NCBI RefSeq assembly: GCF_000013345.1
Contig: NC_007777.1
Coordinates: forward strand, 3,410,001 to 3,474,000
Direction: 5' to 3'
Length of the DNA stretch: 64,000 bases
Source of the DNA: Frankia casuarinae
Lineage (GTDB): Bacteria > Actinomycetota > Actinomycetes > Frankiales > Frankiaceae
Shown: piece after piece, positions 33,464 to 41,987 of the stretch
How the letters are laid out: each line of letters begins with the position of its first letter
Position numbering within the stretch: the stretch's first letter is position 1
The notes under the pieces: model-generated
What the model saw: only the letters and a program-made list of their open reading frames with translations
Database searches by the model: none
What the model was told of the DNA's origin: nothing
Translations under genes and position numbers: made by a program

Positions 33464-33565
33464 CGGAACCGACGACAGCCACCGCACCCCGACGGGTCGG
33501 TCTCATCGGCTCCGGGGCCGGCCGGGACCGCGAAACGGCCCCGGCCGGTGGGAGGATTCGTTCCC

Positions 33566-34612
33566 TCAGTAGTTGACGCGAGTCCAGCTGAAGACGCCCG
33601 GGGCAGCCGGGTTGATCGTGAGCTTCAGGTAGTCGTTCGCCTGAGCGCTGCCATCGACGACGACGCGGGTCACGTTGGGAGCCTGCAGGGTCTTCGGGGC
33701 CAGCGGGTGGATGCCGTAGAGCGGGTCCGTGCTCGTGAACGGGTGGTCGACCCGGAAGTTGTGCGAGTCACCCTGCAGGATGAGCACCGGCTTACCGAAA
33801 TGCTCGGCGAGGGTCCCGATCCGCTTGACGATGGGATCGAAGCCACTCAGCCCGTCTCCACCGGCGGCCAGCGCGCTGGTGTCCCACATATCGGCCTGCA
33901 TGAGCAGCGCGACCCCCGGCGCCCCGGTCCGGCGTGCGACGTTGAACGCCTCGTTGATCCACTCAAGGTCCGCGTCAAGCCTGGTAGAATACTCTTTCCG
34001 CTGCTCCGCGGACAGCGGCGTCACCCCGAACCACGGGACGAGGTCGTTGTTGCTGCCCTGCACGTTAAGTGTCGAGAAAACCACACCGGACTGGGTCCAC
34101 ATGGTGTTCTCCACGAAGGGCGCGTAGGCCGGGTCCGCGGATTCGCTGGTGACCTGCCGGGCGTTCACGCCGAGGGTCCGGCCTGGGACAGGGAAGAACA
34201 CCTGACGCAGTTTTCCGAGACGTTCGAGAGGATTGTAACCACCGTTGTTCGCGCGGTGGCAGTCGGTCCACTCGTTGTCGCCGGGGGTGTAGACAAAAGG
34301 ATCCTGGAACTGGTCGAAATCCGACTTGATGGTGGCGAAGTACGAGTCCGAGCAGACGCTGCTGCCGTTCTTGATATCGCCGAGATGCGCGACCAGCGAA
34401 ACGTCGGGATCGGCGTTGATCTTGCCGATGTCGGTGGGAAACTCGGCGATCTTGGCGGCGCCGTAGGGGATGTCGCCGATCACGGCGATCGTAGACGGAG
34501 CGGTCCCGGTCCCGGCGCCGAGCGGGGTGGCCGCGTTCGCCGAGATCGGGATCGACACGGACGCGGTCAGCGTACCCACGGCCAGTGCCAACAAAAGCCT
34601 GCGGTGCCGCAT
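33566..34612 (-). CDS. Secreted metallophosphoesterase
   Basis: 348 residues. Signal peptide [19 protein letters not shown] with cleavage near SANAATP. The calcineurin-type metal motifs follow: [40 protein letters not shown], and later [11 protein letters not shown] and [15 protein letters not shown]. Such enzymes hydrolyse phosphoesters with a di-metal centre; here outside the cell. The substrate is unknown, though nucleotides or phosphate scavenging are plausible. The ATG at 34612 has ggag at good spacing. It is probably a single-gene unit; the upstream gap (34613-34850) is divergent with the MaoC gene. Confidence 0.9.
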   Translation of the reverse strand: MRHRRLLLALAVGTLTASVSIPISANAATPLGAGTGTAPSTIAVIGDIPYGAAKIAEFPTDIGKINADPDVSLVAHLGDIKNGSSVCSDSYFATIKSDFDQFQDPFVYTPGDNEWTDCHRANNGGYNPLERLGKLRQVFFPVPGRTLGVNARQVTSESADPAYAPFVENTMWTQSGVVFSTLNVQGSNNDLVPWFGVTPLSAEQRKEYSTRLDADLEWINEAFNVARRTGAPGVALLMQADMWDTSALAAGGDGLSGFDPIVKRIGTLAEHFGKPVLILQGDSHNFRVDHPFTSTDPLYGIHPLAPKTLQAPNVTRVVVDGSAQANDYLKLTINPAAPGVFSWTRVNY

Positions 34613-34850
34613 TGCCGGGCTCCTTCACCACGAGGACCGCACGGTTCTTTTCCGGGGACGGCGATTCATCGGGCCGACGGCCCGCCACCCGCACTCCGGA
34701 CGTCCGGAAGCTATCGGGTCGACCGGAACGCCCCCGGAAGGGGTGATGAACCTTCACCCACGGCCAGCACAACACGGGTTACCCTACCCCTGCCATCTCG
34801 GCCGCTGAACACCGGCGGCCGGCGACGGGAGTCGATCGAGGGAGGCACCG

Positions 34851-35384
34851 ATGGAGGCAGGGGCATCCCCTCCCCCGCGGACCGAGCGGACCGAGCGGAC
34901 CGAGCGAGAATGTCGGCGCGTCGAGGAACGGGGGCTGTGGTTCGACGAGCTGGAGACCGACGTCGTCTACGTCCACCGGCCCGGGCGGACCGTGAGCGAA
35001 GCCGACAACACCCTGTTCAGCACGCTGACGATGAACACCCAGGCGCTGCACCTCGACGAGGCATGGAGCACGACCCAGACCTTCGGCACTCGGCTGGTCA
35101 ACAGCATGTTCACCCTCGCGACGCTGGTCGGCCTGTCGGTGAGCCGGCTGACCCAGGGAACGACCGTGGCCAACCTCGGATTCACCGAGATCCGCTTCCC
35201 CGCACCGGTGTTCCCCGGCGACACGCTCTACGCCGAGACCGTGGTACGCGACAAGCGGCTCTCCCGCAGCCGACCCGGGCAGGGGGTGGTCACCTTCGAG
35301 CACACCGCGCGCAACCAGCACGGTGACGTGGTAGCCGTGGCGGTACGGTCCGCGCTGATGCTGCGCCGGGCGGCGGACCGGTGA
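34851..35384 (+). CDS. MaoC-family dehydratase
   Basis: 177 residues with a hotdog hydratase fold. VHRPGRTVSEADNTLFSTL, MNTQALHLDEAWSTT, FGTRLVNSMFTLATLVGLSV and VANLGFTEIRFPAPVFPGD follow the MaoC pattern, with the catalytic Asp/His equivalent in SEADNTLF...NTQALHLD. The head carries a short (TER)3 repeat from a 9-bp unit. gggagg lies before the ATG at 34851. It overlaps the CitE-like gene by 4 bp. MaoC and CitE pairs act on mesaconyl-, itaconyl- or methylmalyl-type CoA esters; that role is inferred from the pairing. Confidence 0.9.
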   Translation: MEAGASPPPRTERTERTERECRRVEERGLWFDELETDVVYVHRPGRTVSEADNTLFSTLTMNTQALHLDEAWSTTQTFGTRLVNSMFTLATLVGLSVSRLTQGTTVANLGFTEIRFPAPVFPGDTLYAETVVRDKRLSRSRPGQGVVTFEHTARNQHGDVVAVAVRSALMLRRAADR

Positions 35385-36313
35385 TCGGGCAGCTGCCCGG
35401 CCCGGCGTTGCTGTTCTGCCCCGCGGACCGGCCCGACCGATTCGCCAAGGCGGCCGCCGCGGCCGATGGGGTCATCCTCGATCTGGAGGACGGCGTGGCG
35501 GCGGCGGACCGGCCGCGGGCACGGCGCGCGTTGCGGGAGAGCATCCTCGACCCACTGCGGACGATCATCCGGATCAACCCCGCCGGGACCGCCGACTACG
35601 ACGAGGACCTGCGCGCCCTCGCCGACACGCCCTATCCCGTCGTCATGCTGGCCAAGACGGAGTCCGCCGAGCAGGTCGCCGCCGTCGGGCCGCGCCGGGT
35701 CGTCGCCCTGTGCGAGACACCGCGCGGCGTGCTCGCCGCGGCCGAGATTGCGGCCGTTCCCACCACCATCGGCGTCATGTGGGGCGCGGAGGATCTCGTC
35801 GCCGCGCTGGGTGGCCGGTCGAGCCGGGACGAGGCCGGCCGCTACCGGGGCGTCGCCCTGCATGCCCGGGCGAGCGTCCTGCTGGCGGCCGGAGCGCACG
35901 GGCGGGTCGCCGTCGACTCCGTGTACCTGGACATCGCCGATGTCGACGGCCTCGCGGCCGAGGCTCGTGACGCCGTCGCGAGCGGCTTCGCGGCGAAGGC
36001 GTGTATCCACCCGAGGCAGGTCGCGGCCGTGCGGCAGGCGTTCGCGCCGTCCGCCGACGAGGTGGCGTGGGCGCGGCGGGTACTCGACGCGGCGACGCAC
36101 TCCGCCGGCGTGTTCTCCTTCGAGGGACGGATGGTCGACGCGCCCGTCCTGCGCCACGCCGAACGCACCCTTGCCGCCACCGAGCATGATCCTGCTGTCG
36201 CCGTCACAGACTCACCCGCCGATCAGCGGCGGCGCCAGGACCTACCACGATCTGTGGATAACCCGGCCCGGCATGGCCCACCCCGGCCTGGCCGGGGAAA
36301 CATGGAGGGTTGA
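35381..36313 (+). CDS. CitE-like CoA-ester lyase (HpcH/HpaI family)
   Basis: 310 residues. LLFCPADRPDRFAKAAAAAD, GVILDLEDGVAAADRPRARR, IIRINPAGTADYDED, VALCETPRGVLAAAEIA and KACIHPRQVAAVRQAFAPS are the CitE/Mcl family signature, with the metal-binding Glu and Asp and the active-site Arg in place. Likely a malyl- or citramalyl-CoA-type lyase producing acetyl-CoA, coupled to the MaoC hydratase that starts the unit. The GTG at 35381 overlaps the upstream stop (gtga). The last 35 residues are unrelated Pro/Arg-rich sequence that runs into the hairpin at 36303-36351, perhaps because the original stop was lost. Confidence 0.88.
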   Translation: MIGQLPGPALLFCPADRPDRFAKAAAAADGVILDLEDGVAAADRPRARRALRESILDPLRTIIRINPAGTADYDEDLRALADTPYPVVMLAKTESAEQVAAVGPRRVVALCETPRGVLAAAEIAAVPTTIGVMWGAEDLVAALGGRSSRDEAGRYRGVALHARASVLLAAGAHGRVAVDSVYLDIADVDGLAAEARDAVASGFAAKACIHPRQVAAVRQAFAPSADEVAWARRVLDAATHSAGVFSFEGRMVDAPVLRHAERTLAATEHDPAVAVTDSPADQRRRQDLPRSVDNPARHGPPRPGRGNMEG

Positions 36314-36351
36314 GTACGGTCTGGCGGCGTCAGACCGTACTCAACCCTCCA
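36303..36351. terminator. Perfect 21-bp inverted repeat between convergent genes
   Basis: Bases 36303-36323 are the exact reverse complement of 36331-36351, with a 7-nt loop (gcggcgt). It covers the CitE-like stop codon (36311-36313) and lies 24 bp past the accC stop on the other strand. It can serve as a two-way terminator. The length and perfection are unusual and could also mark a small mobile or repeated palindrome. Confidence 0.75.
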
Positions 36352-36374
36352 CAACTCTGCGTAGAGAACTCTGG

Positions 36375-37727
36375 TCAGCCGGTCGAGGTGAGCGCGGCGA
36401 CGAGAGAGGTGTCGTGAGTCGCGGTCCGGAACCGGGAATCGTCGAGCACCCGCAGGAGGAAGGGCACGGTCGTGGCCACGCCCGGTCCCTCGATGCGCAG
36501 CTCTGACAGGGCCGAGCGCATCCGCCGGACCGCGCCGTCGCGATCCGGCGCCCAGGCGACCACCTTCGCCAGCAGGGAGTCGTACCGGGTCGGTATCCGG
36601 TAGCCGGGGTGCGCGTGGCTGTCCACCCGGACGAAGGGCCCGCCGGGGAAATGGCACTCCGTGAGCGTTCCGGGCGCGGGGGCGAATCCCCGGACCGGGT
36701 CCTCGGCGTTGACGCGGCACTCGATCGCGACGCCGCGCGGGACGACCGCGTCCTGGGTGAGGTCGAGTTTCTCCCCCGCGGCGATCCGGAACTGCTCGGC
36801 GACGAGGTCGATGCCGGTCACCATCTCCGTCACCGGATGCTCCACCTGCAGCCGGCAGTTGACCTCCATGAAGTAGTACGCACCGGCCGGGTCGACCAGG
36901 AACTCGACGGTGCCCGCGCCGACGTAGCCCGCCGTGGCGACCCCGCGCAGCGCGGCCCGCCCCATCTCCTCGATGAGGTCCGCGGGCAGGCAGGGCGCCG
37001 GCGTCTCTTCGATGAGCTTCTGGTGGCGCCGCTGCACCGAGCAGTCCCGGGCCCCCAGGTACACGCCGTTGCCGTACTGGTCGCAGAGCACCTGGATCTC
37101 CACGTGCCGGGCCGAGGGCAGGTACCGCTCGACGTACACCCGCCCGTCGCCGAAGACGGCCTGCGCGCCAGCCCGGGTCTCGGTGTAGGCGCGCAGGAAC
37201 TCCTCGGGCTGCTCGACGATGCGCATCCCCCGACCGCCGCCGCCGGCGGCGGCCTTGATGATCACGGGATAGCCGATCCTGTCGGCGAACACCTCTGCCT
37301 CGTCCGCGTGGTCGATCGCGGTGTGGCTTCCGGGCAGCAGCGGAAGGCCCGCGGCAACCATCAGCGAGCGGGCGACGGCCTTGTCCCCGAGCTTCTCCAT
37401 GACCGAGGCGGGCGGTCCGACGAAGGTGATGCCCTCGGACTCGCAGACCTCCGCGAAGTCCGCGTTCTCGGAAAGGAATCCGTATCCGGGATGGATGGCG
37501 TCCGCGCCGGCGAGCCGGGCGGCCTCGATGATCGTCGGGATGTTGAGGTAGCTGCGGCCGGCGGGGCCCGGACCGATCTGGACGGCCCGGTCGGCGAGCC
37601 GGGTCACCATGCTGCCGCGGTCGTCGGCCGAGTAGACGGCGACGGTGCGCAGGCCGAGCTCCCGGCAGGTACGCAGGACCCGCAGAGCGATCTCGCCCCG
37701 GTTGGCGATCAGGACGGTGGTGACCAT
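36375..37727 (-). CDS. accC: Biotin carboxylase subunit of acetyl-CoA carboxylase
   Basis: 450 residues, the normal size for AccC. VLIANRGEIALRVLRTCREL opens the biotin carboxylase domain; the ATP-grasp loop is KAAAGGGGRGMRIVEQPEE, and the catalytic C-terminal site is EVNCRLQVEHPVTEMVTG. It carboxylates biotin on AccB with bicarbonate and ATP in the cytoplasm. Its ATG overlaps the accB stop by one base (tgatg). It is the last gene of the six-gene lipid cluster, so it probably serves this synthase, making malonyl-CoA together with the AccD-AccA fusion; it may also feed general fatty acid synthesis. Confidence 0.96.
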   Translation of the reverse strand: MVTTVLIANRGEIALRVLRTCRELGLRTVAVYSADDRGSMVTRLADRAVQIGPGPAGRSYLNIPTIIEAARLAGADAIHPGYGFLSENADFAEVCESEGITFVGPPASVMEKLGDKAVARSLMVAAGLPLLPGSHTAIDHADEAEVFADRIGYPVIIKAAAGGGGRGMRIVEQPEEFLRAYTETRAGAQAVFGDGRVYVERYLPSARHVEIQVLCDQYGNGVYLGARDCSVQRRHQKLIEETPAPCLPADLIEEMGRAALRGVATAGYVGAGTVEFLVDPAGAYYFMEVNCRLQVEHPVTEMVTGIDLVAEQFRIAAGEKLDLTQDAVVPRGVAIECRVNAEDPVRGFAPAPGTLTECHFPGGPFVRVDSHAHPGYRIPTRYDSLLAKVVAWAPDRDGAVRRMRSALSELRIEGPGVATTVPFLLRVLDDSRFRTATHDTSLVAALTSTG

Positions 37728-38476
37728 CAGCCGCGGGCGTCCGGATCAATGGCGATCAGCCGTTCGCCGTACTCGACCGATGTCGCGTCGGGCTGGCACA
37801 CCTCGACGATCCGGCCGGCTGTGTCCGCCTCGATGGGGATCATCAGCTTCATCACCTCGAGGATCGCGACCTGCTGCCCGGCCTTCACGGTGTCCCCGAC
37901 CCGGACGAACGGCCGCGCACCGGGTTCGGGAGCGTAGTAGAAGACCCCGACGCTCGGCGCGGTGACGTAGCTCAGGCCAGCGTCACCACCGGCGGTCGAC
38001 GAGTCCGCCGGCCGCTCCTCGACCGGCGCGGCCTCGCCGGGAACGGCACCACCGGAAACGGCACCACCGGAAACAGCGCCACCGGAAACAGCGCCACCGG
38101 AAACAGCGCCACCGGAAACAGCGCCACCAGGAACGGAGCGAGGCGCGGGAACCGGATGACGACGCGGCGGCGCCGTCGCCTGGACGGGCTCGCGCCGGTC
38201 GTCACCGAGCTCGGCCAGGTCGGTCCAGGCCAGCTCCACGACGATGTCGCCGGCGGTCACCCGCAGGTGCGACGGCGGCCGCACCGCGTTCGCGTACAGG
38301 GCAAGGGCATGGTGCTGCACCGCGGCCAGGACGGTGTCGACGTCCGCCGCGTCGATGGCGGACAGCGGGCCGGACGCGGCGGTCGACCATCCCGGCGCCG
38401 TGCCCGGATCGTCGACCGCCCGGTTTCCGTTGGAGGAGACGGCGCCGGAGCGGCGCGCTGCCACAGTCGTGCTCAT
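37727..38476 (-). CDS. accB: Biotin carboxyl carrier protein of acetyl-CoA carboxylase
   Basis: 249 residues, longer than usual BCCP. The C-terminal biotinyl domain has the modification site [15 protein letters not shown] and the thumb-type [20 protein letters not shown] typical of AccB. The N-terminal part ([18 protein letters not shown]) is the usual pre-domain. The linker is Pro/Ala/Gly-rich and contains five units of a 15-bp repeat (GGAVS). gggagcagagttc precedes the ATG at 38476, which overlaps the upstream stop by 4 bp (atga). It carries carboxybiotin from AccC to the AccD-AccA fusion. Confidence 0.93.
38054..38128. repeat. 15-bp tandem repeat, five units, in accB linker
   Basis: ggaaacagcgccacc (first unit with gcacc variants) five times, in frame, coding GGAVS units in the flexible linker of the biotin carrier. 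A near unit precedes it. Confidence 0.93.
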
Positions 38477-40329
38477 GAACTCTGCTCCCTGTGTTCGGAG
38501 TGTCCCGGGTGTTCGGAGTTGCCCGGGCGTCCCGGGGGTGACGCGCCGGCCGGCTCACCCGCCACCGCGCCGAAGCGACGGAAGCGCAGCCACCGCCGGT
38601 ACACGAGCTCCTCCGGGCCGGCCAGTCCCAGCGTCGCCAGCGTCGCGCGCAGTGCGGCACCGACGAGCGCCGCGGCGTGGACGGGATCGGCCGCGGCACC
38701 GCCGTCAGGCTCGGGTACGACCCCGTCGACAATCCCGAGCTCCAGCAGCTGACGCGCGTCCACGCGCAGCGCCTCGGCAGCCTTCGGCGCGGCGGTCGCG
38801 TCCTTCCAGAGGATCGACGCGCATCCCTCCGGGCTGATCACCGAGTACACCGCGTTCGCGCACATCAGCACCCGGTCGGCGACCGCGAGCGCCAGCGCCC
38901 CGCCGCTGCCGCCCTCGCCGGTGACGACGGCGACAACCGGAACGGGCAGCGCCCCCATCAGGCGCAGGTTCTCGGCAATCGCGACCGACTGTCCCCGTTC
39001 CTCCGCCTCGACGCCGGGATGGGCGCCGGCGGTGTCGATGAAGGTGACCACCGGCAGGCCGAGCTTGGCCGCCAGCCGCATGACCCGCGCCGCCTTGCGG
39101 TACCCGGCGGGACTGGGCATGCCGAAGTTCCGCTCGCTGAGCTCCGCGACCGTGTGCCCCTTCTGGGTACCGATCACGGCCAGCCCGACTCCGCCCAACC
39201 GGCCGAGACCGGCGACCATCGCCGGGCAGTCGGCGGAGGCCCGGTCGCCGTGCAGCTCGTTGAAGTCGTCCAGCAGAAGCGAGATCAGGTCGAGGGTGGT
39301 CGGGCGCCCGAGCGCCCTGGCCTGCCGCACGGCGTCCCAGGGATGACGGACGGGCAGGTGGAGCACCTCGGTGATCACCCGCTCGGCTCCGTCATGCCCG
39401 TCGGACAGGCCGCCCCCGGCTGTGGCGCCCTCGGCCGTGGCGCCCTCGGCCACCTCATGAACGCCGGTGGCGACGCGCAGGAGCCGGGACAGCGCGGCCC
39501 GCAGGTCGCCACGGGGAACAATCATGTCCACGATTCCGTGGTTCAGCAGGAACTCCGCCGTCTGGAAGCCGGGCGGCAGCTTCTGGCGGATCGTCTGCTC
39601 GATCACCCGGGGACCGGCGAACCCGAGGCGGGCACCCGGCTCGGCGACGATGACATCACACAGAGTAGCGAATGAGGCTGCCACTCCCCCGAACGTCGGG
39701 TCGCTGATCAGTGCCACGGTGAGCACGCCCGCCTCGTCGAGCCGGCCGAGCATCTGGCTCGTCTTGGCCATCTGCATCAGCGACAGCAGGCCTTCCTGCA
39801 TGCGGGCACCGCCGGAGGCGGTCACAATCACCAGCGGTGTGCGCTCGGCCAACGCCAACTCGCCCGCCCGGGTGATGGCCTCGCCGACGGCCGATCCCAG
39901 GCTGCCGCCCAGGAAACGGAAGTCCATCGCCGCGACGATCACCTCGGCGCCGTCGATGCGTCCCCGCGCGCAGACGACCGCCTCGGCCAGTCCGGTCCGC
40001 TCGCGGGCCTGGCGCACCCGGTCCGGATAGGGGGCCGAATCGGTGAAGCGCAGCGGATCGGGATCCGCGGGCACGGGCGTCGCCAGCTCGGACCATCCCG
40101 GGTCCAGCAGCTGGGCGAGCCGACTCGGGGCCGTCAGCGGCGCGTGCCAGCCGCACTCCGGGCAGACCCGGTTGGCTGCGAGGAACCGCTTGCCATAGAG
40201 AAGGGTCCGGCATCCCCCGCACAGATGCCAGGCGAGGCGGTCCGCGGTCGACTCCGCCTCGACGGCTGGCACGGGCACGGGCGCCGGCGCGGTCGTGCCC
40301 GCGGTGGCTCCGGTCGTGGGCGCGGTCAC
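38473..40329 (-). CDS. accDA: Acetyl-CoA carboxylase carboxyltransferase, AccD-AccA fusion
   Basis: 618 residues. The N-terminus has the four-Cys zinc ribbon of AccD ([27 protein letters not shown]). The beta carboxyltransferase follows ([40 protein letters not shown]). From about residue 320 comes the alpha part ([73 protein letters not shown]). Both halves of the active site are thus on one chain. It moves the carboxyl group from biotin to acetyl-CoA. The GTG at 40329 overlaps the pfaD stop by 4 bp (gtga). Its place in this cluster points to a malonyl-CoA supply for the synthase. Confidence 0.95.
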
Positions 40330-41987
40330 CGGGCACCCGCCGTCAGGACGTACCGGTGCGCCGGCGAGCTCTCGCGCGTGGCCGGCGGTCGGTAGGCGGC
40401 CGCCCGCGCCGGCAGCCGCACCCCGGCGAACCGCAGCGCCGCGGCCCGCCCGGTGTAGGCGGCGCCGAGCATCAGCTCACCCGCGACGTCCACCGCGCTG
40501 CGCCGGTCGACGTCCGCCAGGTAGCTGCCGGCCGCCCAGGTGTTGAAGGCGCCCAGGGACGGGCCGCACCAGATCTGGTAGTCGGTGATCCGGTCGGGCG
40601 CGGCGGAGATCGCCCAGCCCGAGGACAGCCCGAGATACCAGCGGAACACCAGCGCCATCCGTCTCTTCGGGTTGGCCTGCGCGCGTTCGATCTGCTCCGG
40701 GTCGCGCCGGCTGAAGTAGTCGACGGTGTCGGCCCATACCTCGTCCACGGACCGGCGCAGGACCGAACGCTCCAGCCAGTTCCGATCCTCCGCCGAAAGG
40801 TCGTCGAGGGAGTCGTGGGCGCGGTAGAGGTCGTACAGCCGGCGGCCCCGCCCGGCGAACATCGTGCCGCGGCGCAGGACCTGCACCTCGGCGCCGATCT
40901 CGAACATGTCGGAGGCCGGCGCCATGTCGATGTCGTTCGGGCCCGCCTTCGCCAGCAGCGCCCGCGCCGCCGCCGACTGACCGGACTCGACGCACGCCTG
41001 GTTCACCGAACCGGTGACGACGTAGGCTGCGCCGAGCGCGAACGCGGCGAACACCGCCGATGGCGTACCGATGCCACCCGCGGCTCCCACTCTCGGCGGG
41101 CGGCGGTAGCCGAGCTCGGCGGCGATCCGGTCGCGCACCGCGATGATCTCGGGGAGCAGGACCGGGAGCGGCCGGCGGTCGGTGTGGCCGCCGGAGTCCG
41201 CCTCGACGGTGATGTCGTCGGCCATCGGCACCGTGCGGGCGAGCGCGGCCTGCTCGGCGGTCAGGGTGCCATCCGCCACCAGCGGGCGCAGCAGCGCGTC
41301 CGGGGCGGGGCGCAGGAAGAGCTCGGCCACCTCCCCGCGGGAGACCTTGGCCACCACCCGGTGCCCGACGTGTACGCCGCCAGCGCCGCCCGGCCGCAGC
41401 CCCGCGGCCCGGTAGGCGACGATCTGCGGGGTCAGCTCCAGGAACGCGGACGCCTCCACGCAGGTCACCCCGTGGCGCAGGCAGGCGGCCAGGATGGCCC
41501 GTTCCAGCTCCAGCTCGTTCGGGCTGTGGATCAGATTGCAGGCGAAGGGCGCCGGGCCGAGCTCACGGCGGATCCGCCCAAGCGCGTCGTCGATCCGGTC
41601 GGGCAGCACGCCGGCCGCCCCGTACGTGGCGAGGAAGCCCGCCCGTGCCATCGCCACGACCAGCTCCGGCGAAGCGATGCCGTTCGCCATCGCGCCGGTC
41701 ATGTAGGGCTGACGCACCCCGTAGTCGGTCAGGAAGGACGCGGCTCCCAGCCGCTCGGGGCGGGCCGGCGGCGCCACAGCCAGCACCGTCGCCCCCGCCG
41801 CGCGCAGGCTCGCCGGGTCGTCGGTGGCCGCGATCGCGCCGCCCTGTTCGCTCACCACGACGCAGGGCGCGTCCAGCCGGGCGAGCAGGTCGTGGATCTC
41901 CTGGGCGGATCGCGCGAGCCGCGGCCCGCCCGATCCAGGGCGCGGCGTCGCCGGCGCGCCACGGACCGTCGTTGTCGTCGTCACCAT
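40326..41987 (-). CDS. pfaD: PfaD-family enoyl reductase of a PUFA/polyketide-type synthase
   Basis: 553 residues, a flavin-dependent TIM-barrel of the nitronate monooxygenase/PfaD family. [100 protein letters not shown] and [15 protein letters not shown] are the family's motifs. The C-terminal helical part ([36 protein letters not shown]) is specific to PfaD. It reduces the trans-2-enoyl-ACP intermediate, acting in trans on the synthase. gaggagcgcaatc precedes the ATG at 41987. It overlaps the dehydratase gene by 7 bp. Confidence 0.94.

Noticed and set aside
33300-33506. Small intact gene of 68 codons
   Set aside because: Only the part to 33463 matches FdhD and it lacks all catalytic regions, so it is a remnant.
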